A DNA stretch of 64,000 bases from an uncultured Bacteroidales bacterium (lineage in GTDB: Bacteria > Bacteroidota > Bacteroidia > Bacteroidales > Paludibacteraceae), in contig CALCUH010000033.1 in the NCBI GenBank assembly GCA_937907165.1, positions 1 to 64,000 of the forward strand, read 5' to 3'. The notes below the pieces were generated by a model. It was given only the letters and a program-made list of their open reading frames with translations, was not told where the DNA came from and did no database searches. A program made the position numbers and the translations under genes. Positions 54,203 to 63,081 of the stretch are shown piece after piece (positions within the stretch are counted from its first letter, which is position 1; the number at the start of each line of letters is the position of its first letter).

Positions 54203-54595
54203 TCAAGCCTTAGGCCAGTTCTCCTCGTACTCAGCACCACCGATCTTGATGATCTGTGCGGAGATTGTCACGCAAAGTGACATTGGAGCGCTACCTACGA
54301 TATTGATTCCTTCTTCGAACTCGATGATATATGCGTTTTGGAACTCAAGTTCCTTCATCTTAGACTCCTCATCACCTTTCTTGAACAAGATGCTACCGCT
54401 GAAAGGTTTGAATTGGTTCACCATAGTCTCAAGGATAGTGGTATCTTCTGTTGACTCAACACGAACAGTGATACGACCACCGTAGATGTTTGATGATGGA
54501 CGTCCCTTAGAATCGACGTCACGACGAAGAGAATATTTACAATCGAGTACATCGTACTCCTTACCACCGATGTTTAATGTTGATCTAAATGCCAT
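54203..54595 (-). CDS. tssD: T6SS tube protein TssD (Hcp), main copy
   Basis: 130 aa. A compact beta-rich protein typical of Bacteroidetes Hcp/TssD: STLNIGGKEYDVLDCKYSLRR, DSKGRPSSNIYGGRITVRVEST, LEFQNAYIIEFEEG and a C-terminal EYEENWP. Hexameric rings stack into the tube inside the TssBC sheath. It forms a single-gene unit with an ideal promoter (54701-54732) and a strong terminator, as expected for the most abundant T6SS protein. Two diverged copies occur at 57169-58001. Confidence 0.95.
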   Translation of the reverse strand: MAFRSTLNIGGKEYDVLDCKYSLRRDVDSKGRPSSNIYGGRITVRVESTEDTTILETMVNQFKPFSGSILFKKGDEESKMKELEFQNAYIIEFEEGINIVGSAPMSLCVTISAQIIKIGGAEYEENWPKA

Positions 54596-54700
54596 GTCTT
54601 TAAAAAATTAGTTTGTTAATAAATTTTAATATATAACTCAAATTGTTTCGATCGGCCAATCTATACTTACTCAATGAGTCGTTAATTCTGTTTAATGAAG

Positions 54701-54732
54701 CGAAGGTAATAAACAAATTCCATTTAATCAAA
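54701..54732 (-). promoter_or_regulatory. Promoter of tssD
   Basis: On the minus strand TTTG (54732-54729), 20 bases, TACCTTCG (54708-54701). The leader is about 100 bases. The -7 box ends TTCG rather than TTTG. Confidence 0.6.
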
Positions 54733-55072
54733 CAAACGATTAAAAAAAATCACACGTTACCCAACAGACACATTACGCTTAAAGCGCAACTTGATTTTAA
54801 AAAACTAATGAATTGGTTCCACATATTCAAATTCATTGCTCAAAAATCGTCTGAGAAGATTTTCCTTCACCAGTTGTTCCCTTTCTAGAACGAAACAAAG
54901 GTAACAATAATTTTTCATTCCGCAACATCTATCGCCTTTTTTTTTAAAAAAAAATCCGCTTTTTTTTCGCCATAAAATCAAACATCTAAGAATGAGCGAA
55001 TTATGGTGCATGTCCACCGAGTGCATAAATGACGAATAGACAATCATCTGAATAGATTAATATCATATCATC

Positions 55073-55237
55073 ATGAAATACGCCTCCCGAACGTCCATTA
55101 GCTATTACGCCAAGGCTACTCTAGAAAAAATAGGCGACGACCATCCAAAAGAATATCAGGTTTTCAAGGGAAGTGTCAGTTTCTACATGTTAATCGCTTC
55201 ATCGTTTTTTGTAATTCATAACGCTGAAGATATGTGA
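55073..55237 (+). CDS. Possible 54-residue protein or gene remnant
   Basis: A plus-strand frame begins MKYASRTSISYYAKATLEKI, continues through a charged middle (DDHPKEY) and ends in a hydrophobic stretch before NAEDM. It lies opposite to the T6SS genes, in the 54596-55252 gap. Composition looks protein-like, but I recognise no family and see no promoter. It could be a remnant of a larger gene or a small protein. The rest of this gap holds only the tssD promoter and AT-rich sequence. Confidence 0.3.
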   Translation: MKYASRTSISYYAKATLEKIGDDHPKEYQVFKGSVSFYMLIASSFFVIHNAEDM

Positions 55238-55252
55238 ACCTATAGAAAAGAC

Positions 55253-55648
55253 TCACACACATGCCTTCCAAAAAACCACGATGAGAGAGATGACGCAAAA
55301 ACGAATCATTCTCACCAAGAACGGAGTTCGCACAAGAATCAGCCACCTGCCAGAAGGATGGATGTACCCTATGGCGGATACAATGAAAAAGCTTGTGAGA
55401 AGAATTCCCCAAAGGATTGCGCCAGACTTTATCTTTTCCTTATTCGTCTCCAACCTTTTGGAGGGAGATCTCCAGAATATGGCCAAAGCCGCTAACATCA
55501 AAATGACGAATAGCAAACGATATTCGAGGATATAATCGGTTATTCCTTGGATACTGCAATTACCATTGTACCATGGCTCGACGGAAAAAGCGAACAGAAC
55601 GACACTTACCGGCAAAATCAAATTTAACAATAAAACCAATCCTTTCAT
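55253..55648 (-). CDS. Four-helix membrane protein, putative immunity to the 500-aa effector
   Basis: 131 aa. Four hydrophobic helices are seen (about residues 3-22, 44-60, 77-96 and 108-127), with a charged loop RSPSKRLETNKEKIKSG between helices 2 and 3. No family is recognised. It begins 8 bases after the stop of the 500-aa candidate effector and ends the transcript unit. Small multi-helix inner-membrane proteins are the usual immunity partners of pore-forming T6SS toxins, so that role is inferred from position and topology. Confidence 0.6.
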   Translation of the reverse strand: MKGLVLLLNLILPVSVVLFAFSVEPWYNGNCSIQGITDYILEYRLLFVILMLAALAIFWRSPSKRLETNKEKIKSGAILWGILLTSFFIVSAIGYIHPSGRWLILVRTPFLVRMIRFCVISLIVVFWKACV

Positions 55649-55655
55649 CTTCTTT

Positions 55656-57158
55656 TTATGTTAACCTATCCACCAAATCGCGCATAGCATAAGCGAACCT
55701 TTTTAAAACGTTGGAATGGTCTGCCTCTCTCTGCATCTTATCCATCTCTCGATAATAGGAGTCGTGGACCTGAGAATAGGAATTCATCGCCCGGTTGGAA
55801 TAGAGACTTTCAGAGCCTTCCTGCACGTAACTCTTCGTCACCTCGAAACCTTTGAACTTCTCCCATTTCTTTTCATTCGCAGGCTCTCCGCCGAATATGA
55901 AGTCCTTAACCAACGAAGGCACCGGCGCACCTGTCATTATCGCATTCTTGGATTGTAAATACTCCCCTGGAATAACCTGTTTCCTCTTAGCTACGGAAAA
56001 AGATTCCAACAAAGAGAACGCAGCTGCTGAAAAAGCTCCCACACCAGTAAAGACCGCACAACAAGTCGCCACAGACTCAGGAAGAGCGAACGACCCAATG
56101 AGGCCCACCAAGCTAATTCCGTTGACAACCAAATCTCCCGCAGGCAATGCTTTCCCGAATATATCGACATGCTTCTTCTTCACGAAAGGAACCTGCTCGG
56201 AAACCAACTCAGAACTTGTTGTGAAGAGGTCGCTGCCGCCCAAAGAAGTTACGTCGTTGATGAGAGACGGAATACAGTAACCTCCCGGAGATACGATTTT
56301 ACCTGAATACAAGACACCTTGCGTGGCAGCCTTGACAATTGCGGCGGACACCTTCGCGACCGGACGGTTGTTAGTGACATAGTCAAATCTTCTCGGTCCC
56401 AACGCATTCATTGATTCAACCACATTTTTCCCACGTAATGCGTTTTCATACAACTCATCAACGCCACCCGTAAATTCGAACAAGGTCTGCGCTTTCATAA
56501 CATTAGAAATTGCGACACGAGTCAAATCTATTCTGTTGTCGATAAGAGATATAACAGGAGCGTTCCGCTGCAACGAAAGGAAATTCTCGTCCGCTTTCAG
56601 CTCTTCTATAATGGAGAGACGGAAACGATCTGTATTCATCTGACGTTGCACGCCAAAACTAGTCAACGAATTATATGTCTTAAGGAAATCTGAAGTGACG
56701 TCCCCCTTCAAACAATCACATAGTCTCTCTAAGGGTCCGGTATATTTCCGTCCGAACGGGGTACCCTCGCCGACTTTTAAGACGTACTTATACAGATATG
56801 TGAATTTTATATCCGTCAGAATATTGGTCTCGACAACAATCTCGAAATCGACGAAATGGTCGCCATAACTCTTTATGTCAAAAGGCATGGAACTCCCATC
56901 AAACCTATCGATCTGATATTGCGCCTTATCTGAATCGAGGAAACTCTTGAAATCTCTGGAAAGTGAATTCTTGATGTGATCCCCCATCGGTTGGAAGCTC
57001 TTTCTAACCTCATCGATAGACATATTAAGGCGTTCTACCTGACGTTTCCTGCCATTCTTGCTTTCTATGGTCGGATACATCCATCCCAAACCATAGACAT
57101 ACTTCCCACGGGTCAACTTTGACCCATGGGAGTCTTTTAAATAGATATACTCCTCCAT
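55656..57158 (-). CDS. Candidate membrane-acting T6SS effector linked to TssD genes
   Basis: 500 aa, no signal peptide. Residues 1-330 are soluble and unrecognised. A hydrophobic hairpin follows: LVVNGISLVGLIGSFAL (about 343-359), a short PES turn, then VATCCAVFTGVGAFSAAAF (about 363-381), rich in Gly, Ala and Ser, as in channel-forming toxin segments. A basic patch (SVAKRKQ) and a charged C-terminal domain ending AMRDLVDRLT come after. It is encoded 10 bases downstream of a divergent tssD, and a four-helix membrane protein follows 8 bases later. I infer a tube-delivered inner-membrane toxin with its immunity. It could instead be a structural or accessory T6SS protein. Confidence 0.55.
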   Translation of the reverse strand: MEEYIYLKDSHGSKLTRGKYVYGLGWMYPTIESKNGRKRQVERLNMSIDEVRKSFQPMGDHIKNSLSRDFKSFLDSDKAQYQIDRFDGSSMPFDIKSYGDHFVDFEIVVETNILTDIKFTYLYKYVLKVGEGTPFGRKYTGPLERLCDCLKGDVTSDFLKTYNSLTSFGVQRQMNTDRFRLSIIEELKADENFLSLQRNAPVISLIDNRIDLTRVAISNVMKAQTLFEFTGGVDELYENALRGKNVVESMNALGPRRFDYVTNNRPVAKVSAAIVKAATQGVLYSGKIVSPGGYCIPSLINDVTSLGGSDLFTTSSELVSEQVPFVKKKHVDIFGKALPAGDLVVNGISLVGLIGSFALPESVATCCAVFTGVGAFSAAAFSLLESFSVAKRKQVIPGEYLQSKNAIMTGAPVPSLVKDFIFGGEPANEKKWEKFKGFEVTKSYVQEGSESLYSNRAMNSYSQVHDSYYREMDKMQREADHSNVLKRFAYAMRDLVDRLT

Positions 57159-57168
57159 CTTTTCCTAC

Positions 57169-57582
57169 TTACCAGTTCTTGTCCAATTCAACTGAATTGA
57201 ATTTTACCTTTTTAGGTGAAATAGTAAGAGTGATGAAACTGCCGATACCCTCTCCACATGTTTGTGACATATTGATGCAGGCAGCCTCTTCAAAAGATAT
57301 TTTCAACGGGGAAGTTCCGGAATTATTTTTAAAAGCAATCTCTCCGCTTTCCCTCGCAGTTCTGTCAGAAGCCCATTTAATTAATTTAGCGTCGGGCACC
57401 TGAACCATTGTGATATACAATAAGCCACCGGTTACCTCATTCATTGGCTCCATTGTCTTGCCGCTAACCGATTGGATAAGTTCCGTAGAGAATTGCTCCA
57501 AAGGATATGTCTTCCCACCCAATGACAACTCAACGAACATCGTGCCTTCTGTAGGCCCATTTTTAAAATATGAATCTCCCAT
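57169..57582 (-). CDS. tssD: Divergent TssD (Hcp-like) protein 2
   Basis: 137 aa. The TssD fold is recognisable from the spacing of strands: MFVELSLGGKTYPLEQFST, GLLYITMVQVPDAKLIKWA, PLKISFEEAACINMSQTC. It differs strongly from the main TssD at 54203-54595 and has an N-terminal extension. It lies 20 bases downstream of another TssD-like gene and 10 bases upstream of the candidate effector. Such divergent Hcp proteins often act as dedicated carriers or chaperones of cargo inside the tube lumen. Confidence 0.82.
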   Translation of the reverse strand: MGDSYFKNGPTEGTMFVELSLGGKTYPLEQFSTELIQSVSGKTMEPMNEVTGGLLYITMVQVPDAKLIKWASDRTARESGEIAFKNNSGTSPLKISFEEAACINMSQTCGEGIGSFITLTISPKKVKFNSVELDKNW

Positions 57583-57602
57583 ATCCGCAATAGTTTTTAT
57601 TA

Positions 57603-58001
57603 TTATGCATTAAAAATCGGCCACGCGTTATCTACCTGCGCTTCGCCAAATTGTAACTTGTTCGCTACTATCGTAAAATTTGTAGAACAATATGATGATC
57701 CTGAATTTTCGTATTCTATCTTCATATTGATGCATGTCGCCTGTTTAAACGAAAGCTCCTGCATCTTCTTTCCATCTTCACCAAACAGAGTGATGGTCCC
57801 GTCATTATATTTTCGCGTATTCAACATCCACTCCAACATTTCATCCGAAGGCGTATTGGGGAATGTCATATTGATAGCGCCGGAATAAACATCACCTTCC
57901 GGTTTACCTCTACCATCAGCGGACTGCATAAAGGAGAAATTGCTCTCCACTATATCATACTTCTTTCCACCGACTTCTAAAATTACCTGATATCCAAACA
58001 T
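57603..58001 (-). CDS. tssD: Divergent TssD (Hcp-like) protein 1
   Basis: 132 aa. Strand pattern as in TssD: QVILEVGGKKYDIVESNFSF, GRGKPEGDVYSGAINMTFPN, ELSFKQATCINMKIEYEN and an ending NAWPIFNA. Closer to the standard TssD than its neighbour. It starts after a strong hairpin that separates it from clpV, and leads a unit with the second TssD-like gene, the 500-aa protein and the membrane protein. Mixed rings with the neighbouring TssD are possible. Confidence 0.85.
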   Translation of the reverse strand: MFGYQVILEVGGKKYDIVESNFSFMQSADGRGKPEGDVYSGAINMTFPNTPSDEMLEWMLNTRKYNDGTITLFGEDGKKMQELSFKQATCINMKIEYENSGSSYCSTNFTIVANKLQFGEAQVDNAWPIFNA

Positions 58002-58033
58002 AGTTTTATTTGTTAATTAATGAAATATACAAA

Positions 58034-58066
58034 TGCCACCACACTTCTACTCTCAGCGTGGTGGCA
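58034..58066 (-). terminator. Hairpin between clpV and the TssD-effector unit
   Basis: A perfect 9-bp stem TGCCACCAC/GTGGTGGCA with a 15-base loop, followed on the minus strand by a T-rich stretch. It lies 11 bases after the clpV stop, so it probably reduces read-through and gives the downstream unit separate control. Confidence 0.6.
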
Positions 58067-58076
58067 AATATAACGA

Positions 58077-60572
58077 TTATTTTTGGTTATGAACTACTTC
58101 CCAGACCAAATTTTTCCCTGAATCCAAATCTCCTTTCAGGAGATCCCCATTAGACAATTCACCGGATAAAATCATTCTAGAGATTGGCCGACGCAAGTAA
58201 TTGCGCACGATACCGGAAACCTGACGGGCTCCGTATTTCGGTGTAAATCCCTTGAACGCAAGCTCATGCTTAGCCTCGTCAGTGAGTTCGATATCCATGT
58301 TCTTAGCCGTAAGCAATTTACGGAAACCTTGGAACTGGATCTCGAATATCTGCATCAAGATGGATTCTCCAATTGGCGAGAACGGCACAATCTCGGACAA
58401 ACGGGCCAAGAATTCCGGACGGAAATGTCCGCCCATAACCTCCATCATCTGCATCGTCGTAGGTACCCTTCCCTCAGAAAGTTCCTTGGAGATCCACTCG
58501 CTTCCGACGTTGGATGTGAAGATAATGATGGCGTTGGAGAAGTCTCCCTCCTTACCCAAACGGTCATGCAACTTCCCTTCATCCAAAATCTGCAAAAAAA
58601 TGTCGAATACGGATGGATGGGCCTTCTCGATCTCATCGAAAAGCACAACCGAATAGGGTTGCTGACGAATCTTGTTAACCAAGAGACCGCCCTCCTCATA
58701 TCCGACGTATCCCGGAGGAGCTCCGTAGAGCAATGCGGCGGAGTGCTCCTCCTTGAACTCAGACATATCGAAACGAATCATCGCCTTCTCGTCGTTGAAC
58801 AATGCCTCAGCCAATGCCTTCGTAAGCTCCGTCTTACCGGTTCCCGTGGGACCGAGAAAGAAGAATGAACCGATTGGCTGCCCCGGTTTGTTCATGCCGC
58901 TTCGCGACTCGAGGATAGCGTCGGTCAACGACTTTAACGCACGGTCTTGGCCCACGACACGTTTCATAAGGATCGACTCCATGTTGAGGATACGCTCCTT
59001 CTCTCCGGTTTTAATCTTACCGATCGGAATACCCGTCTTGCTAGCCACAACCGCAGCCACGTGGTCAGGCGTCACCGTCTCTATCTTAGTTTTAGATATC
59101 TCTGATAAATCATCGCTCAACTTACGCATCTTGTCGACAAGGCTCTGAGCATCAGAACTCTTCTCAGCCGTATAATCCACCATGCCTTGAACGATAGGGC
59201 TTAAACGGCTCATGATGTCCGTCTGCAAACGAATCGCCTTCGCCATATAATCGTCGGATGAGAGATCCGCTTTCGCAGCCTCTAACTTATCCAATTCTTG
59301 CGCCATCCATGCCTGTTCGGAGGCAGTAGACTCATTCACCATCTTAACGGATGCCATGGTACGATCCAACAAATCGATGGCAGAGTCAGGCAAACGTCTA
59401 TCCTTTACATAACGTTTCGCCATACGAACGCACTCGGAGAGAGAAGCGTCGGCGATGTTCAACTTATGGAAATCCTCGAAACTCTTCTGCATGAAACGAA
59501 TCATAGCGACCGCATCATCCACATTAGGCTCGGCAAGTTGCAAGACCTCGAAACGACGGCTGAACGCATGGTCAGGCTCGATCAACTTTCTATACTCATC
59601 CACCGTAGTCGCACCGATCACCGTCAGGTCGCCCTTAGACAACTCAGGTTTCAAGATATTGGCGGCGCCACTGTTACCCTGCTTGGAATCGAGCAGCACA
59701 TGCACCTCATCGATAAAAAGGATTACCCTCTCCTCTTGGCGAAGCTCGTTGATCAAATTCTTCAAACGGTCCTCAATCTCACCTTTATAAGTCGCACCTG
59801 CGATCAAAGCGCCCGAATCGAGTTCCCAAACTTCCGTGTTCTCCAAGAAAGAAGGCACCTTACCATTGACGATGTCGAAAGCGAGACCTTCAGCCAAGGC
59901 AGTCTTACCCACCCCGGAATCACCTGTGATCATCACATTCGGCTTGCCGCGGCGCCCGAGAATCTCCTCCATCTGGCGCAACTCATTATCACGACAGACA
60001 ATAGCATGAAGTTTCCCTTCTCGCGCCTCATCAGTCTTATTCACACAATATTTCTGAAGATTAGCCGTAGTTTTACCGGCGGCGATATTAGCAGCCTCCT
60101 TCGATAGAGACTCCATCTTAGCGGAATTAGCTTTCTGCTTGCCGTCACCCTCCAAAAAATAGCCCATAACATCATTCTCTCGAACAGGGAACGACTTTAA
60201 CTCATCCACCGTGAATCCAATACCCGGACGAGCCAAAGCGGCCAAAGTGCATATTGGTGAAATCTCCAACAAGCCCAACTTGAGACGCACATTATCCGCC
60301 TCCTCAAATACGGTGGAAATCTTACTATCCGGCTCGATCTCGCCAGCGCCGGAAAGTTTTTCACACTCCTCCATACGTATCTCCGCCCACTCCTCCACGT
60401 AAGGGACATCCTTACCTATGGAAACGAGGAAAGGAGCCAGCCCCACTTCCTTGTGCAGCATCGCCTTCAGCAGATGTGCCGGAAAATACTTCGCATTACC
60501 GTATTCCCTAGCCAATGACTTGGCGATGCGAATAGCGGTCTGCATGTCACTGTTTAAATTCAAAAAGTCCAT
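58077..60572 (-). CDS. clpV: T6SS ATPase ClpV/TssH
   Basis: 831 aa. The Clp N-terminal repeat domain (about 1-145) is followed by AAA1 with Walker A GDSGVGKT (217-224) and Walker B VILFIDEV (283-290), a middle coiled region (about 405-495), and AAA2 with Walker A GPTGTGKT (574-581) and Walker B VVLFDEIEKAH. A C-terminal D2-small domain ends the protein. ClpV disassembles contracted TssBC sheath for recycling, using ATP. The gene lies 48 bases after tssR and before a terminator-like hairpin. Confidence 0.94.
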   Translation of the reverse strand: MDFLNLNSDMQTAIRIAKSLAREYGNAKYFPAHLLKAMLHKEVGLAPFLVSIGKDVPYVEEWAEIRMEECEKLSGAGEIEPDSKISTVFEEADNVRLKLGLLEISPICTLAALARPGIGFTVDELKSFPVRENDVMGYFLEGDGKQKANSAKMESLSKEAANIAAGKTTANLQKYCVNKTDEAREGKLHAIVCRDNELRQMEEILGRRGKPNVMITGDSGVGKTALAEGLAFDIVNGKVPSFLENTEVWELDSGALIAGATYKGEIEDRLKNLINELRQEERVILFIDEVHVLLDSKQGNSGAANILKPELSKGDLTVIGATTVDEYRKLIEPDHAFSRRFEVLQLAEPNVDDAVAMIRFMQKSFEDFHKLNIADASLSECVRMAKRYVKDRRLPDSAIDLLDRTMASVKMVNESTASEQAWMAQELDKLEAAKADLSSDDYMAKAIRLQTDIMSRLSPIVQGMVDYTAEKSSDAQSLVDKMRKLSDDLSEISKTKIETVTPDHVAAVVASKTGIPIGKIKTGEKERILNMESILMKRVVGQDRALKSLTDAILESRSGMNKPGQPIGSFFFLGPTGTGKTELTKALAEALFNDEKAMIRFDMSEFKEEHSAALLYGAPPGYVGYEEGGLLVNKIRQQPYSVVLFDEIEKAHPSVFDIFLQILDEGKLHDRLGKEGDFSNAIIIFTSNVGSEWISKELSEGRVPTTMQMMEVMGGHFRPEFLARLSEIVPFSPIGESILMQIFEIQFQGFRKLLTAKNMDIELTDEAKHELAFKGFTPKYGARQVSGIVRNYLRRPISRMILSGELSNGDLLKGDLDSGKNLVWEVVHNQK

Positions 60573-60620
60573 ATAAACTAAATTTTACTATTTATATTAA
60601 AGTTTATACTAAATAAATAA

Positions 60621-63068
60621 TCATGGCAACTTGTCAGCATCCACGCGGTAATAGACCTGTCCGTTGAACTCGAACTTGGAGTCGGCGTCGATAGCCTCAT
60701 CAAGAGCCTTCTGTTTGCTAGCGATATATTCCTGCAACCTATCCAACTGTTCATCAGACAATCCCCTCTTCAACGCCTTGACCGAAGTGGAGAAAAGCAA
60801 CGGTTCGAAAGATGGTATCGCAATGACTTGCTGCTGATTCTTAGAAAGAGACATCTTTTTCAGCTTTTTCTTTTTGATAGGATAGACCTTCTCGTCCTGC
60901 GACCAGCGGACATACGCCTTCTTCATATGTCTACGCACTTTTTTGGTGCTACTATACTGGTGATGAGCACCACTAGCCGAAGCAGACCTAGGCGCCCTCA
61001 TCATGTCGGGGCAACTACGATCCTTGTACTTCTTATTGCTGGAGGCAGTGTATTTATAATCGACTCTCACCGCGAGCAGATCATTAAGATACGAACGTAC
61101 ACGCGCAAGCTCGGATTCGGACAAGAACAATATATATTTACCCGTCTTCAACTTAGACATCTCCACCTTCAGATTCACAGAGAAATTGGTATGAGGATTC
61201 ATGGCGATGAGCGGTTGGAAGAGGTTCGGAGAAACTTGGAAATTAGAAGGCATCTCACCCAAACGCAACCACATAGGATTAATTGCGGTGTGACCCACGC
61301 CAGCCTCTTTGAACAAATCGCCGATACGATTCAACACGTTGTCAGCATCACGCTGCACATTCCTAATCATCGAATCCGTATAAGCCAATAATAAGTCAGG
61401 CGACAAATTCTCGCGTTGCTTAGGGAAAATCACCCACCCCGGATGCATACTGTTCTTCGGATAGTCCAACCCGTAAACATTCTCAGCGAACTCCTTATAC
61501 CGATTGGAAGAAGTAAGCTGCGAAGAGTGCACCAACATCTTCTTCTTCTCACGAGATAATTTATCGGCGGAACGTGATATCATGTCCTCCACCTGCAGAA
61601 CGAAGTTATTGAAGACGTTTCCCCTGTTTGCATACAATTGGCAAGCGACGATATGGCCATTCACCTTCACAATCTCATCCACCAAGGCGTCATCGATTTG
61701 CTCTTTCTGGTTACCATTCTCTCCGATCAGCAAGATGATGTTCTCCTCATCCTTATAAGGCTGCAGCATCTTCAAAGCGTTCTTCAGCGCTCTCCAAGCA
61801 TCGTTATCGAACGAAGCCTTCCTGAACGATCTGTTGTCGGAATATTTCTCCAACGCCGCAAGCACGCCCGTGATATTCTCTTTCGGCTTACATTTAGAAA
61901 GCTTGGCGTTCTTCGCATCGAAACCCACAAGATAACCCAAACGATAAGAGAAATCCTTCGTGTTATTTTTGATGATACCGTTCAATTTCTGGATATAGTT
62001 CACATATTGCTCGAACTTTTCGTGCACCTGGTTTTGTCCCGAGAAAACAACCATGATATTGATACGTTTCAGTTTGCGCGACAATTCCTCGTAATAAGGT
62101 CTGGAAATCGGTGTCGCCGCAAGGCTGGAGACTTTATTGTTCTCATCATTCATCAGCGAGACAGGTACCGTCGTCTTAATCGTGACAACATCATCGTTGC
62201 CCTCCCTTATCGAATAAACAGGGTTCAGACCGATAAAATCCGGCAAGTTATACGGGCGCAGATAACGGTTATAGCTTGTCTTGGGGACAAGATAAGAACC
62301 ATTATCATATTTGATGAACGATAAGTCTTGAACAGGCATCGCCGAATAGTCCGCATAGAGCATTTCTCCCATTGGAATTACCAAAGAGGATGATATCCAG
62401 CCGGAAACCAAATCAGAGACGTTGTCGGAAGTGATGTTCTCCTTTCCGATTACGAGACATTTCCCCTTATCGAAACTACGTTTTGACAAGTACAAAGGCT
62501 TTTGGAAAGGAACCATTCCTATCGGGTTGATCAGTTCCGGTTCGCTGAAAAGCACCAAAGAGTCGTTAGAGAAATATTCCTCCGTACGGGAAAGCGGGAA
62601 TGTATCCCTGAACATCGTGATCATCTTCATCACGAAACCCGTAGCGACGTCAGTCATAGCGCGGGAGGAGAGGATCAAGTTCTCCTTAGGCATCCAGCCA
62701 TAGTATTCCACCTTCTCAGGTTCTTTCACCTTGCGTCCCTCCCAAGATGCGGGATCGTATTTCACCAGCTGGACATAGTCACCCTTCTCCTTGATGACGG
62801 CGAAAGCCTCCAAATAGGAAGCGTCTTTCAACTTTACCTTACCACCCGGATTATAGAATGTCGGGTTGTTCTCCCTATCAGAAAAAACAATCCAAGGGCT
62901 CCCCTTCTCAATCGTCTTAGGCACGTTCACCTCACCGCAACAATAGTTACGGGTATATTCATCAGGCGTGCGTCTGATATATGTATGTGAATTTACAGGA
63001 GAGCAGGCAGACAACAACAGAGCCGCCAAGCATCCTAATAAAAACAAAAAGAAATTTCTCTTCACCAT
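60621..63068 (-). CDS. tssR: T6SSiii envelope lipoprotein TssR
   Basis: 815 aa. The signal sequence has a lipobox LLSAC (Cys22). An SH3-like stretch (about 55-125, with FYNPGGKVKLKDASYLEAFAV) is followed by a region with a von Willebrand-like core (RINIMVVFSGQNQVHEKF...IILLIGENGNQKEQ, about 335-470). A basic, Lys-rich linker (about 715-760) and a short C-terminal domain come last. Length, lipoprotein signal and position between a PKD protein and clpV match TssR of the Bacteroidales type iii T6SS, part of the TssNQOPR complex that replaces the TssJLM envelope complex. Located 13 bases downstream of the PKD-domain gene. Confidence 0.88.
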   Translation of the reverse strand: MVKRNFFLFLLGCLAALLLSACSPVNSHTYIRRTPDEYTRNYCCGEVNVPKTIEKGSPWIVFSDRENNPTFYNPGGKVKLKDASYLEAFAVIKEKGDYVQLVKYDPASWEGRKVKEPEKVEYYGWMPKENLILSSRAMTDVATGFVMKMITMFRDTFPLSRTEEYFSNDSLVLFSEPELINPIGMVPFQKPLYLSKRSFDKGKCLVIGKENITSDNVSDLVSGWISSSLVIPMGEMLYADYSAMPVQDLSFIKYDNGSYLVPKTSYNRYLRPYNLPDFIGLNPVYSIREGNDDVVTIKTTVPVSLMNDENNKVSSLAATPISRPYYEELSRKLKRINIMVVFSGQNQVHEKFEQYVNYIQKLNGIIKNNTKDFSYRLGYLVGFDAKNAKLSKCKPKENITGVLAALEKYSDNRSFRKASFDNDAWRALKNALKMLQPYKDEENIILLIGENGNQKEQIDDALVDEIVKVNGHIVACQLYANRGNVFNNFVLQVEDMISRSADKLSREKKKMLVHSSQLTSSNRYKEFAENVYGLDYPKNSMHPGWVIFPKQRENLSPDLLLAYTDSMIRNVQRDADNVLNRIGDLFKEAGVGHTAINPMWLRLGEMPSNFQVSPNLFQPLIAMNPHTNFSVNLKVEMSKLKTGKYILFLSESELARVRSYLNDLLAVRVDYKYTASSNKKYKDRSCPDMMRAPRSASASGAHHQYSSTKKVRRHMKKAYVRWSQDEKVYPIKKKKLKKMSLSKNQQQVIAIPSFEPLLFSTSVKALKRGLSDEQLDRLQEYIASKQKALDEAIDADSKFEFNGQVYYRVDADKLP

Positions 63069-63081
63069 TTTTCTATAACTA

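Noticed and set aside
58266..60107. Plus-strand frames of 200-270 codons
   Set aside because: They lie antisense to clpV, whose two AAA domains are complete.
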